Shown: positions 35,727 to 45,639, counted from the first letter of the stretch. The stretch is 64,000 nt of DNA from Neobacillus cucumis (GCF_023715505.1 NZ_JAMBOH010000025.1:5850-69849); one strand, 5' to 3'. The notes: generated from the sequence alone by a model not told the origin. Program-made: numbers and translations.

Positions 35727-36970
35727 TTATTCAGCCGTAGGCTTAATACCCATTTCCCAGTGTTTAAAGAGTTTGGGAATCTGATTTGCAATTCTACCTA
35801 AGAAATATTCAGCTCTTTTCTTGTGACGAGCCAACCTTTTATATTTCTTCCTCGCCCACATTATTAAAGCTTTATTGATATGCCTTAACGATAAGTACAT
35901 TTCGGATTTGTAGAACTTGCCATAGAAGTTAATCCAGCCTATGATTTTTGAGTTAAACATATTTGATAGGTCCGTAAGGTCCTTTTCAGCTTTCAGCTGT
36001 AATTTCCAGTCCCTTACTTTTTGCCGAATTGATTTCTTGATTTGTTACTAATCGCAGGTGTAAAGTTAATAAAATGCTTACCCCATCTATTCTTAGAACG
36101 TCTTGGTCTGAATGTATATCCCAGAAAATCAAATGAAATATTTTCGTGATTTTCTTTCCTATCATCATCTTTACAATATACAATTCTTGTCTTAGTTGGA
36201 TGTAGTTCAAGGTTACATTCATTCATCCTATTGTTTAATGATTCAAGTAATCATATTGCCTCATCTTCTGATTTGCAGTGAATGACTGCATCATCTGCAT
36301 ATCTAGCAAATGGATTATTTCGATGGTTAATAGTCATCCATTTATCAAATGTGTAGTGTAAAAATAGGTTCGCAAGAACCGGACTTATGACTCCACCTTG
36401 CGGTGTGCCAGACATACGTTCTTTTACACCTTCTTTAGTTTGAAAAGGTGCCTTTAGCCATCTTTCAATATATAGCTTTATCCATTTACTATTTGTATGC
36501 TTTTCCACTGCTTTCATTAATAATCCATGATCAATGTTGTCGAATAAGCCTTTAATATCAAATTCTAGAACCCAATTGTATTTCCAACACCTTTTACGGG
36601 TTACTTCCAATGCTTGGATGGGACTTTTATTAGGTCTATAACCATAAGAGTCCACATGAAAGTAAGGTTCCACAGAGGGTTCAAAATACAGTTTCACAAC
36701 CATTTGTGCAATTCTATCTGTAACAGTAGGAATTCCTAGTGTCCTAGTGCCGCCAGCTTTCTTTGGGATATCTACCGCTTTAACTGCTGGTGGAAAGTAA
36801 CTACCTGAGGACATTCTGTTCCACAGTTTATAGAGATTGTTCTTTAGGTTCACTTCGAATTCTTCTATTGACTCTTGATCAATTCCAGCTGATCCCTTGT
36901 TTGCTTTCACTCTAAGAAAGGCTTCATAAACCACCTTTTTAGATATTGCATACGGCTTTGTTTTATTCAT
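35727..36970 (-). pseudogene. Inner intron reverse transcriptase/maturase, broken by a stop and a frameshift
   Basis: From 36970: MNKTKPYAISKKVVYEAFLR, KANKGSAGIDQESIEEFE, GIPTVTDRIAQMVVKLYFEP, SYGYRPNKSPIQALEVTR, GTPQGGVISPVLANLFLH and the active site FARYADDAVIHCKSEDEA. Then TGA at 36251 interrupts; the same frame resumes LLESLNNRMNECNLELHPTK to about 36045, where a one-base shift leads to IRQKVRDWKLQLKAEKD, IIGWINFYGKFYKSEMY and the family ending MGIKPTAE. Both lesions are small (CGA to TGA is likely). Without an active protein the inner intron can move or splice only with help from elsewhere. Confidence 0.88.
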
Positions 36971-37516
36971 AAGTTCCTCCCATTAAGATGGTTGACTTGC
37001 TTATAAAACTGAATAACATAACCCCTTTGCTCCACCTCCGTTAGGAGGCTTCTTTGCTACTACGAGTTATTCCGCCCCTATACATGGCATTGGTACTCTG
37101 ATTCTTGTGGGTCTTCCACTTGAATTTCTCCCTTAACATCCATGTCGTAGGTTCCCACGTTCCACACTCAAGCCTATATTAAGTTCACGCCGCCTTTATA
37201 CCGGTCACCGAACGGACAGTAAACAGGTTTCCTCCGAACTTATCCTGAGTTAACGACTCCCCCTCAGTTTTGATGACATCCCTACGCTTTCGATACTTCC
37301 TCAGCGGTTCATTGGTTTTCGTCTCCTTAATATGTACCTGACAAAGTCATGCTTTGCCTTTTCCTTAACGCTCAATACCATAGCTTTTGACTACGGCACC
37401 TTAAGGTGGTTTGCAATCTCTACCTGTATAGCGATTGCGAGAGGCCAACTCTCATCTTAAGTGCAGCATAGCTTCCTAATGTGTTTACGCACACTTTGGT
37501 TGCTTTCGTGGCACAC

Positions 37517-38417
37517 AATCATCTACGTAACGTACAATGTACATTGGCTTCAACTTTGTTTTCTTCAAGGCTCTGTTGTCTCTACCTGTTCTACCTTCTT
37601 TGTTTTTATATTTGAAGCTATGTCGGGTTTTCGCTGTTTCCCATTGGTCACTTATCCACCAGTCAAACTCATTTAGGTTGACGTTGGCTAATAAGGGACT
37701 GAGTATCCCCCCTTGAGGGGTTCCTTTTGTTGGGTTGACGATTGTCCCATCTTCCAATTGTATTGGTGCCTTTAATATCTTTCGTAGTATAACAAGTAGC
37801 TGTTTGTCTTGTATCCCGAGCGTCCATAATTGACGCATCAGTTTCACATGATTTACTTCATCGAAGAAACCTTGATTGTCCACATCAACCACATACATTA
37901 GGTTTGTTTGGTTTATCTTGAAGTTTGCATCTGCGATAGCGTGTTCTGCACTTCTGTTCGGTCTAGAACCGTAGCTTCTAGTGTTAAATTTAGCTTCACA
38001 GATTGGTTCCAAGACTTGCAATATACATTGTTGGATGAGTCTGTCCCAAAGCGATGGTATTCCGAGCAGTCTCGTTTTTCCATTTGGTTTTGGAATTTCC
38101 TTCCTGCGAACTTTGCTTGGTTGGTAGTTGTTAAAGCGATCTTCTATTTTCTTTAGAAGTTGGTCTTGGGGCATCCGTTCAATCGTCTCAATAGTTATTC
38201 TATCCACCGAAGGTGTGTAACTTCCTTTGTTTCGCTTAATATTTCTGTAAGCAAGAAGAATGTTATCCTTTGAAGTGATAATTCTCATGAGATGTTTAAA
38301 CTTTTTCCCTTCGTTAGACTTTTTGTACAATTCATCAAACACTGCTTGCATACCATAGTATTCTGCATGCCTGTTTTTATTGTCCTTGAGTATCCTGTCC
38401 TCAGATTTTTCATTCAT
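37517..38417 (-). pseudogene. Outer intron reverse transcriptase, N-terminal part up to YVDD
   Basis: Starts MNEKSEDRILKDNKNRHAEY. Contains RT blocks: RNIKRNKGSYTPSVDRITIE, RRKEIPKPNGKTRLLGIPSLW, YGSRPNRSAEHAIADANFK, VDVDNQGFFDEVNHVKLM, GTPQGGILSPLLANVNLNEFD and KLKPMYIVRYVDD. After YVDD the frame runs into the inner intron and stops ten codons later. The gene is otherwise intact, so the whole interruption is the inner intron. Confidence 0.88.
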
Positions 38418-39620
38418 GGTCTATCACCTTCCTTCACGAGAATTTAGGTGACCTTTTGAGTCTCACCAGAATCCATGCAAGGATTGAATGATAGATATTC
38501 CTTCCATAATTTTCGACTTGTGGCTGTTCCTCCTTCTCTCATTACAAGAACCGTCAACGGTTGTCCACTACTTTCATCGGTCATTAAACAGTTCCCTCGT
38601 TTACACGTTTCCTGTTTAACTTGAAGTGCCCCTCGCTCTATCGAGCAACGTTGACCGCTTCCGACGTTCCTTTCCGATTATCATTGTTTCAACTTAGGTG
38701 TCTCCTTTTCCCCGTGTCTAGCTCCGCAGCCTGTAACTGCGTTAGGATTTACTCTCCGAATGAAAATTTCAATCCTTTAGACAAGCGATATTTTCACGCC
38801 CGATTCATTTCTAAATCGTACTTCTGTCGAGGTTTACCTTCGGAGATTCGTCAGCCGTTGGTACGACATTCTCACCATATTTAAACGACAGAGAGTATTC
38901 ACTACAATTCCATTGGGTTTATTACTCCCTTTGGCTTTCGGTTACCTTATCGGCACTTCGGTAGTTTCAACCTTCATTACCCAGCTATGGTTGCCCTAGC
39001 CGACTGCAATCTACTAGAGGTTAGGGTATCTTACTGGAGAAGCTTCAAGGCGTTACCCTATCTTTTCATTCTCTCATCGAAAAAGTTGTTTTCTTTGTAA
39101 CTTTTATTTGAGCTACTCAGAGCCGTTCTCTCCCTATAAAGTTATTAGCCTTATTTTTGAGAACAACGTCTCGCACCATTCAGAAGTTCGTCAGCTTAGC
39201 CTTTTTCTTTTAGGCTTATCCGTATTCTCACCTTATTCATTCAACTCAAGCATCATGAATTACACCACTCCATCGAGTAGGCTTTCGGCAGCCGAACTGC
39301 TACGGTAAATTCTTACGCCTTTTCGCCGAGCTTATAACACTATCATTCTTACTAAATCCAGTGCTATTCGACTAAGAGAGAACCCTTCTGGGCGTTACCC
39401 CGCCATTTGATTCTTCAATATAATCCTTCAGTTCCGAAAGGAACTGTCTAGCCTTTACCTGAGTAATGTAGTCATTCTCAATTTAAGCTAGAAACATTTC
39501 GCACCACTAAACTGCTTCATTAGTTGAATAACTCTGACATATTGCTTACTTTAATCAGTAATATTAACTTAGTCTTAGTGGAACAATAGTTAAAGCTATA
39601 TTCTTGAAAAGGAGTAAAAA

Positions 39621-40358
39621 ATGAAAAAACAAAACATCTTATTTAACCTTGATGATACATTATCATACTGTAATAGATATTTTAACCTGGTAATAGACGA
39701 ATTCGCTGACCAAATGATGGCGTGGTTTGACACGATTACTGAGGAAGATATAAAACAGAAGCAGCTTCAACTTGATGTTGCAGCCATTAGTGAGTACGGT
39801 CTAAAGTCAGATCGGTTTCCCGAGTCATTTGTTGGTACTTATAAATACTATTGCAACTTAACTGGGAGGGAAAAGAAAAAAGATGAAATCCAATATTTAA
39901 GAGAGTTGGGTTTTAAGGTATTTGAGATCCCTGTTGAACCTATTCCATACATGAATGAAACGCTACAACGTTTAAAAGAAGAGGGACATGAATTATATTT
40001 GCACACAGGAGGAGATGAGGCTAATCAACGCAGAAAAATTACCCAGTTAGAATTGACTACATATTTTGAACATCGCATTTTTATTTCGGAACATAAAGAT
40101 ACAACAGCTCTATCCGATATTTTAAAAACCATTAAAGCTGACCCTAATGTAACATGGATGGTTGGAAATTCATTAAGAACTGATATTGTCCCAGCACTGG
40201 AAATGGATGTTCATGCAATCTACATTCCAGCAGAAGGTGAATGGCAATATAACATGGTTGAAGTTAACGTTGATCATAGTAGTGCTTTTTTAACTGTAGA
40301 TTCACTTAAAGAAGTTCCTGATGTAATTGACAAATATATCCAAGATCAAATAATGTAA
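39621..40358 (+). CDS. HAD-superfamily hydrolase-like protein lacking the usual nucleophile Asp
   Basis: 245 residues. Motif I reads NILFNLDDTLSY: the first Asp of DxDxT is Asn9 (codon AAC), while Asp11 and Thr13 are kept. Motif II is LYLHTGGDEA, motif III the RRKITQLELT lysine region, motif IV MVGNSLRTDIVPAL, all normal. HAD phosphatases need the first Asp as nucleophile, so the protein is either inactive on phosphoesters or has a non-catalytic role. AAGGAG precedes the ATG. It lies directly 5' of the outer group II intron, which is in the opposite orientation. Confidence 0.82.
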   Translation: MKKQNILFNLDDTLSYCNRYFNLVIDEFADQMMAWFDTITEEDIKQKQLQLDVAAISEYGLKSDRFPESFVGTYKYYCNLTGREKKKDEIQYLRELGFKVFEIPVEPIPYMNETLQRLKEEGHELYLHTGGDEANQRRKITQLELTTYFEHRIFISEHKDTTALSDILKTIKADPNVTWMVGNSLRTDIVPALEMDVHAIYIPAEGEWQYNMVEVNVDHSSAFLTVDSLKEVPDVIDKYIQDQIM

Positions 40359-40707
40359 GTGGATAGGAATGCCCTTCGAAGTTTTTTACCTAGGAGGAAT
40401 TGTCCTTTTCTAGACCAGCCAAGTACTATATAACAAGATAATCGTACTTTTTATACTTGAAATAGCAAGCACTCCATTATTTGGTCAAAGTAGAGTAGAT
40501 TAATTAAGAACGTTACTACTGTCCATCCGTCCAAATTAGACCCAATTTGTAAATTATCTCAAAAGTATCATAAAAAAGGGGTGCTCTTTGTAAATAAAAT
40601 AGCCCAGTCATTAAACTGAGCTTTTTATTTATTTTCAGTCACTTCTTAAACTAACGCACCCGTTTCGTTTAAGTACAATGTTTCACAAACTTAAAATTTA
40701 ATTTCCG
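40359..40707. other. Intergenic region with terminator and dispersed repeat
   Basis: AGC-C-CAGT / ACTG-A-GCT at 40600-40622, flanked by A and T tracts, is a bidirectional terminator between the HAD gene and the leftward OYE pseudogene. 40646-40693 is a dispersed-repeat copy. No gene. Confidence 0.55.
40646..40693. repeat. Dispersed repeat copy 2
   Basis: Minus strand GTTTGTGAAACATTGTACTT then AAACGAAACGGGTGCGTTAG. Closest relative of the copy at 28979-29021; lies 15 bases from the 3' end of the OYE pseudogene. Confidence 0.65.
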
Positions 40708-41782
40708 TTATTCTTCGATATTAAACCAAGGACCTGAAGCTTGAATGATCCCCCAAAGTTTTTCTGGAAGCTTAAGATCGCTCACTTGTGAAGTCTTAAT
40801 TGCTGTCTTAATTTCAGTTTCTTTTCCATTCTGAACCTTTTCTACCCAGTCTGGATTCATGATTAACGTATGACCAACTGCTGCTAGGGATAGACCCTTA
40901 TCTAATGCAGATGCAACATCATCAGCAGTTATCATAGAACCTGCAGCCATTACAGGAACTTTGCCGTTTACATGTTCAACAATTAATTCAAGCCGTGTTT
41001 TTCCATCTTCAATGCCTCGTGGTTTTGAAGATACATCATCAAGCGATACATGGATGTAATCCAAATCCTGTTCAACCAGACGGTCAATTAATTCATAGGC
41101 ATCTTCCATCCCATAACCGCCTTGTTCTTCAGGTGATATTCTGTATCCGAAAATAAACGGCTTTGTTGCATGTTTCTTAATCACATTTTTCATTTCCTGA
41201 ATGACTGCCAATGGGAAACGCAAGCGATTTTCTAGAGAACCACCCCATTCATCATCACGTCTATTGAAAAAAGGTGAGAAGAAGTTTTGCAATAGCTCGT
41301 CTTGTTGTTTCTCCAAACGCACGAATCACTTCTATTATTTCATCTTGTGAAAGTTCTCTAGGTAATACTGAAGGAGCAAATGCAGTAGCTTCAGTCTCTA
41401 CAGCACTGGAACTAACCACCTCACCATTTGGAGTTAAAGATGGCAGTGCTTTGTTGCCTGCATGGAAAATTTGAAGTAACGCAGGAGCTCCTCCACTTTT
41501 CGCCGCATCCGCCAATTTCCGTAGACTTGGAATAAATTTATCATCATACGCAGCGAATTCATGCGTAAAACCTATACCGTTTGGTTGCACATGAGTACAG
41601 CCAGTGATAACAAGTCCTACTCCATTGACTCTTTTTTTATAATATTTTACTTCTTCATCTGAAACGGTGTAATCATCATTACTGCTCCAAGTTGTCATTG
41701 GTGCCATAACGACTCTATTTTTAATGGTGATACCATTTTTAAATGTAAGTGATTCAAATAAGTTGCTATATTTCATGTTCAT
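40708..41782 (-). pseudogene. Old yellow enzyme-like NADH:flavin oxidoreductase with an internal deletion
   Basis: Starts MNMKYSNLFESLTFKNGITI with AGAGG upstream, continues KNRVVMAPMTTWSS and, to AFGETTRRAI, is a normal OYE half-barrel. Then about 46 bases are missing and the frame shifts: the second part begins LLQNFFSPFFNRRDDEWGGS and runs to the end with YRISPEEQGGYGMEDAYELI and SLAAVGHTLIMNP. The lost segment normally contains the FDGVEIHGANGY motif with substrate-binding His and Asn. CTATTG is present at the join and was probably present at both ends, so a short-homology deletion is likely. The enzyme reduces activated C=C bonds when intact. Confidence 0.85.
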
Positions 41783-41867
41783 TTTTTAACCTCTTTCTGT
41801 AAGTTTATTTATATGTTCTAGTTAGTTTTGCACTATTTTGTAAGGGTGTAGAATGCTCATTTTTATG

Positions 41868-42054
41868 TTAATGCATGGGCTTTTCCCACTCGCCTTTGAC
41901 CTCAACACCGGTTTCTTTTGCTGCTTCTTCGAGTTCGAGGATTTCCTGTACTGTCAAATTGACCTCTGTAGCTTTGACTGCATCTTCAATATGTGAGATT
42001 TTCGTAACACCAATAATCGGTACAGTCCCTTTCGCAATGGACCAGGCAATTGAC
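41868..42054 (-). pseudogene. C-terminal fragment of an aldo/keto reductase
   Basis: The frame IAWSIAKGTVPIIGVTKIS then HIEDAVKATEVNLTVQEIL ends GEWEKPMH at 41868. This is the last 60 residues of an IolS-like AKR. The rest of the gene is missing to the right, where unrelated sequence begins. Confidence 0.8.
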
Positions 42055-42149
42055 TAATTTCATTGCGTTTCACGCCTTTCTAAATATGCAATTTTTTAAA
42101 TGGATATATTTTAATATTTTTTATTTCTGATTTTAAAAGAGGGTCATTT

Positions 42150-42437
42150 TCAAATAATTCTAATGCAATTCCAGCCTTTTTGTAGCAGCTTCCACTCATG
42201 AAGTTCCAAGCGTAGCGCTTTTTCCGTCACATACGGGTCTTTTTCAGCCATCACCTGTGCCTCTTCCAAAGAATCAGCAACGTACACGACTAGACCGCCG
42301 GACCCATCAACAAAAGGTCCCTTGGCAAAAATTTTCCCCTGTTCCTGCAGTTTGTTCAAATGTACAAGGTGCTGTGGACGTAACTCTTGTCTTTTTATCG
42401 GGTCAAGAATGTACAAGATTGCTGCGTAATGTCCCAT
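42150..42437 (-). CDS. YciI family protein
   Basis: 95 residues: MGHYAAILYILDPIKRQEL, RPQHLVHLNKLQEQGKIFAK and GPFVDGSGGLVVYVADSLEE. The GPF-D-SGG and late DPYVT are YCII-domain hallmarks; the family folds like muconolactone isomerase and may act as a small hydrolase or dehydrochlorinase. AAGGAG precedes the ATG. It is in the minus-strand group with SDR and MFS genes, though gaps of 200 bases make one operon uncertain. Confidence 0.85.
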   Translation of the reverse strand: MGHYAAILYILDPIKRQELRPQHLVHLNKLQEQGKIFAKGPFVDGSGGLVVYVADSLEEAQVMAEKDPYVTEKALRLELHEWKLLQKGWNCIRII

Positions 42438-42641
42438 AATACCAACTCCTTAGGTGAATAAAAAATTTCTCAATTATTTAAATGATTCCGTTAGATGCAT
42501 AAAAAAAGAATACTGAGTTAAATCTTAATTAGCTGTTGCTTTGATCCCTGTTGAACCAACAGAGATCATTTGTTCCCAGCTTTTGAAGTGATGCTTTTAT
42601 ATTCGAATAACACGAAGGTTTTGAATCAGAAATCTTGAGTC

Positions 42642-43292
42642 TTAGCTGTACACAATTTCGTGCTCTTCGCGTTTTTCATACAGCTCCCAATATTTCTCTG
42701 CAATTAGTTCAGGCGCCAAATGGGTGCCCGGAGCGACAGACCCGGCAATTGTAACCGTACCGACAAAAATGCCTTGAGGCTTTAGTTCTTCAGCCAAAGA
42801 AAAGGCTAGGTTGCGTAGCGCTGCTTTGCCTATGCCCAATGCAGTGTAGTCTGCCGAAGGGTACACCGCCAATCCGCCACCCGTGAACAGGATTGTTCCT
42901 TCTTTTTGTTCTACTTGCTCCGGGATAACTTGTAGTGCAGAATGCAAGGCACCGGCTACGTCCACCTGATAATGGGACACAAGGGATACTGCCGTGAGGG
43001 AAGTTGGTTTTCCACCTTTTAAAACAGCAGCGTTGTACACCAGCACATCCGTAGTACCGTAGTTTTTCTTGATTTGGTCAAAAGCTTCAGTTAGTGATGC
43101 CGGACTTGCCGCATCCGCCACTACGGCGTAAGCTTCTATTCCTTCCGAGCTCAACTCATTTACATACTGGTCCAGTGCTTCCTGATTACGGGAAACGAGA
43201 ACAACACGGAAGTTATTGACACCGAATTTTTTTGCGACATGATTTCCGACACCTGGACCTGCTCCAACAACAACGATAAGTTTTTTATTCAT
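42642..43292 (-). CDS. Short-chain dehydrogenase/reductase family protein
   Basis: 216 residues. Cofactor motif VVGAGPGVGNHVA at the start, VLVYNAAV in the NAG position, then ILFTGGG and DYTALGIGKAALRNLA as the active-site helix. Relatives of this type have tyrosine and lysine spaced further apart than the classic YxxxK, so catalysis may differ. Ends LIAEKYWELYEKREEHEIVY. AGGAGG lies upstream. NAD(P)H-dependent oxidoreductase of unknown substrate. Confidence 0.85.
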   Translation of the reverse strand: MNKKLIVVVGAGPGVGNHVAKKFGVNNFRVVLVSRNQEALDQYVNELSSEGIEAYAVVADAASPASLTEAFDQIKKNYGTTDVLVYNAAVLKGGKPTSLTAVSLVSHYQVDVAGALHSALQVIPEQVEQKEGTILFTGGGLAVYPSADYTALGIGKAALRNLAFSLAEELKPQGIFVGTVTIAGSVAPGTHLAPELIAEKYWELYEKREEHEIVYS

Positions 43293-43370
43293 TTTTTTAT
43301 CCTCCTAAAATTTTAGTAAAACTCAACAGAACTAAACAATTCATACTGCGTTATGCTAAAACAAAGAATC

Positions 43371-43470
43371 TTATTCAGAAATGGTGACACGCAGTTTAGC
43401 TTTCGCCCCATTCAAAATCTCATAGTGCAATTCTTTATTTAACCCTTTCCCTTCAGATGGCAAAAACTTT
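43371..43470 (-). pseudogene. 3' remnant of an unidentified gene
   Basis: Frame KFLPSEGKGLNKELHYEIL then NGAKAKLRVTISE and stop at 43371, directly beyond the stop of the MFS gene at 43473. Looks like the last 30 codons of a gene whose body was replaced by the MFS gene. Not recognised. Confidence 0.4.
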
Positions 43471-43472
43471 CG

Positions 43473-44672
43473 TTATACCTGGTCTCGACTTTTAATAAGA
43501 ATTGAGGCGATTAATCCTATTCCTAACAAAAGTGCTAACAATTCAAAAGTTAAAAGATAGCTACTCATATTCAATATACCCATAGCTACAATCGGTCCAA
43601 GTGTTGCACCCATAAATAGAATAAACGAGAACAGTGAAATCGCAGAACCCCTTGCAATTCCTCCTAAATGTCCGACAAGTGAGATTAGGGTAGAAATGGT
43701 TATGGAGACGCCAGCCACAAAAACAACACTCATCACGATAAGGAATACCAAATTAGAGCTAACTCCCAAAATCGCAAGACCTAAAACGGATAAAGATAAG
43801 CCAACTCTAATAACGGCGTGAATACCAAACTTCGTGACGAGTTTTCCAGAAAATGGAGAAATTAACATACCTAAAATTCCGGCACATCGCACATACAGAA
43901 TAGCTTGACTATTAAGACCAAATGTTCCACTTAAATAACTCCCTAGCGTTGTATACATACCAACAAACGAAAGTAAAAGCGTTAAAGTGATGATGTAACA
44001 CAAAAGTAAGGATTTTTGTGTAAAAACCTTTCCCATTTGTTTAAAAGAGCCAAGCATACTGCTTTTTATTTGTGGAGCATCACTCTTTGGGATAAAAAAC
44101 GTTACTAATATGGCAGTGATTAGATAAACCACTCCGAGGATATAGAACACATAGTCCCAACCAAAGTTCTCACTTATTAGACTGCTGAACACCTGACCAA
44201 CAATTCCAGACATTAAAAATCCTGTGCTAACAAATCCAGTTGTAGTGACCCGCTTTTCTGCCGGGAAATGTTCTACTACATACGAAAGTGCAGCTGGAGC
44301 AAATGTTGCTGCAGCAATTCCTTGAATCGCTCGAAGAGCGATCACCCAAGACAGACTAGTAATCAATCCAACTAAAGGTGTAACAATAGTTAATACAATT
44401 AGCCCAAATAATTTAATTTGCTTTCGTCCATAGCGATCTGACAAGGGACCGAAAAATAAAAAACTGACAGCATAACAAAATGAAAATGCACTGCCTGTCC
44501 AGGCTGCTTGCGACGTTGATACATTAAAAGCTTCTGCAAATATTGAAACCAAGGGAATGGTGATATATAAACTAGATACAACAACTAAACCAGTCCAGAA
44601 AAGAATTGCTGTTATAAGAGAATCACTTCTTTCTGAAGTTTTATGATTAACTTTTACATTTGCTTCTTTCAA
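43473..44672 (-). CDS. Major facilitator superfamily transporter (DHA1-type)
   Basis: About 399 residues and 12 helices. I place the start at TTG 44672 because AAGGAGG lies seven bases before it; the ATG at 44693 has no site and would put that AAGGAGG inside the gene. Signature loop FGPLSDRYGRKQIKLFG between helices 2 and 3, RAIQGIAAATFAPAALSYV in helix 4-5. Resembles YybF/YnfM-type drug or metabolite efflux proteins. In a detoxification-like neighbourhood it would act as an exporter. Confidence 0.85.
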   Translation of the reverse strand: MKEANVKVNHKTSERSDSLITAILFWTGLVVVSSLYITIPLVSIFAEAFNVSTSQAAWTGSAFSFCYAVSFLFFGPLSDRYGRKQIKLFGLIVLTIVTPLVGLITSLSWVIALRAIQGIAAATFAPAALSYVVEHFPAEKRVTTTGFVSTGFLMSGIVGQVFSSLISENFGWDYVFYILGVVYLITAILVTFFIPKSDAPQIKSSMLGSFKQMGKVFTQKSLLLCYIITLTLLLSFVGMYTTLGSYLSGTFGLNSQAILYVRCAGILGMLISPFSGKLVTKFGIHAVIRVGLSLSVLGLAILGVSSNLVFLIVMSVVFVAGVSITISTLISLVGHLGGIARGSAISLFSFILFMGATLGPIVAMGILNMSSYLLTFELLALLLGIGLIASILIKSRDQV

Positions 44673-44784
44673 AGAAAAAACCTCCTTATTCATATAGTAC
44701 GTCCTTCATATCTAAGGACTGGAATCCACCTGCTTATACGTCTTGGGCAATTTGGGTTTATATAACTTCCAAGTTTTAACATAG

Positions 44785-45585
44785 TTAATGCCATGAAAAC
44801 AGACTTCTGCCTCCATCCAACAGGTCAATCTTTGCCATATCATCCGCAGATAAGGTAAAATCAAATACATCTATATTTTCTATCATTCGTTCCCTATGGG
44901 TGGATTTTGGAATCACAACGATTCCGCGTTGGATTAAATATCGAAGCCCCACCTTTGCGTTGGACTTATCATATTTTTGCCCAATCTCTCTTAAGGTTTC
45001 ATTAGAAAAGAAGTGATTCTTTCCCTCTGCAAAAGGCGCCCAAGATTCAATTTGTGTACCATACTGTTTCATTATTTCCTGTGCCTGCGCTTGCTGCCGG
45101 AATACGTGTGTCTCCACCTGATTGACTGCAGGAATGACATTGCAAGATTCTACCAGACTCACGAACACATCCGGATTAAAATTAGAAACTCCAATTGCTC
45201 TGACTTTTCCACTTTGGTAGGCTTCCTCCATAGCACGATAAATCCCGTGATAGTCCGGAAAAGGCTCGTGCATCAAAAGCAGGTCAATATAATCGAGCTT
45301 CATCGTACGCAACGATTCATCAATCGCATTCACTGCTTTTCGGTAACCGCCTGACGGTATATACAATTTGGTTGTAATAAACAGTTTTTCGCGTAGCACC
45401 CCAGATTTTCGGATTGCATTTCCGACAGCTTTCTCATTGCCATATACCTGTGCTGTATCAATCGAACGATAGCCAACATCGATGGCATCCAAAACGCACC
45501 GCTCGCATTCTCTGGCACTGATTTGATAAACACCATAACCCAAAATCGGCATTTTAACACCATTATTCAAAGTGATAGACTCCAC
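44785..45585 (-). CDS. Aldo/keto reductase (AKR5/2,5-diketo-gluconate reductase-like)
   Basis: 266 residues from a GTG start with AAGGAGGG. Tetrad Asp43, Tyr48 (SIDTAQVYGN), Lys73 (TTKLYI), His106 (LLMHEPF). Short AKR form, ending in IVVIPKSTHRERMIENIDVF. Divergent from the LysR gene at 45805, which probably controls it: such pairs are typical LysR targets. A trace of an old yellow enzyme gene lies between the two. Confidence 0.9.
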   Translation of the reverse strand: MESITLNNGVKMPILGYGVYQISARECERCVLDAIDVGYRSIDTAQVYGNEKAVGNAIRKSGVLREKLFITTKLYIPSGGYRKAVNAIDESLRTMKLDYIDLLLMHEPFPDYHGIYRAMEEAYQSGKVRAIGVSNFNPDVFVSLVESCNVIPAVNQVETHVFRQQAQAQEIMKQYGTQIESWAPFAEGKNHFFSNETLREIGQKYDKSNAKVGLRYLIQRGIVVIPKSTHRERMIENIDVFDFTLSADDMAKIDLLDGGRSLFSWH

Positions 45586-45639
45586 AATTTTCCCTCCTTA
45601 CTGAAAAACATCTCTTGCCCTTTGTTACAACCTGTAAGA

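Larger units (their letters stand above)
35653..37516 (-). mobile_element. Group II intron (inner), inserted in the outer intron's RT gene
   Basis: Starts GTGTGCC at 37516, one base after the GAT GAT codons of YVDD, and ends with domain V (35690-35723), a domain VI-like GGGGCTACTGGGG...CCAGTGG stem and ...GTCTACTT. Length about 1.86 kb. Removal of exactly 35653-37516 joins the outer reading frame as DD-C-LKIFT. Group II introns normally end in AY; CTAC lies two bases further in, so the 3' border could be shifted by 2. It encodes its own, broken, reverse transcriptase of a different class, without an endonuclease domain. Confidence 0.8.
34380..39504 (-). mobile_element. Group II intron (outer), interrupted by a second group II intron
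   Basis: The 5' end is read as GTGCGAAATG at 39504 (group II introns start GTGYG), followed by about 1.1 kb of structured RNA (domain I-III). Domain IV carries the reverse-transcriptase gene (38417 to 34559). Domain V is at 34449-34486, domain VI follows (GAACTC-GCAA-GAGTTTT stem), and the 3' end is near TATCGTTAT at about 34380. Total length 5.1 kb, or about 3.26 kb without the inner intron. The sequence 5' of the insertion (GCAGTTTAGT) also occurs at 29575 and 63376, so it entered a dispersed repeat. The 3' boundary is approximate. Confidence 0.82.

Noticed and set aside
34380..39504. Retron or diversity-generating retroelement as explanation for the reverse transcriptases
   Set aside because: Both proteins have group II intron RT blocks and each is followed by a clear domain V; no template/variable repeat pair was seen.
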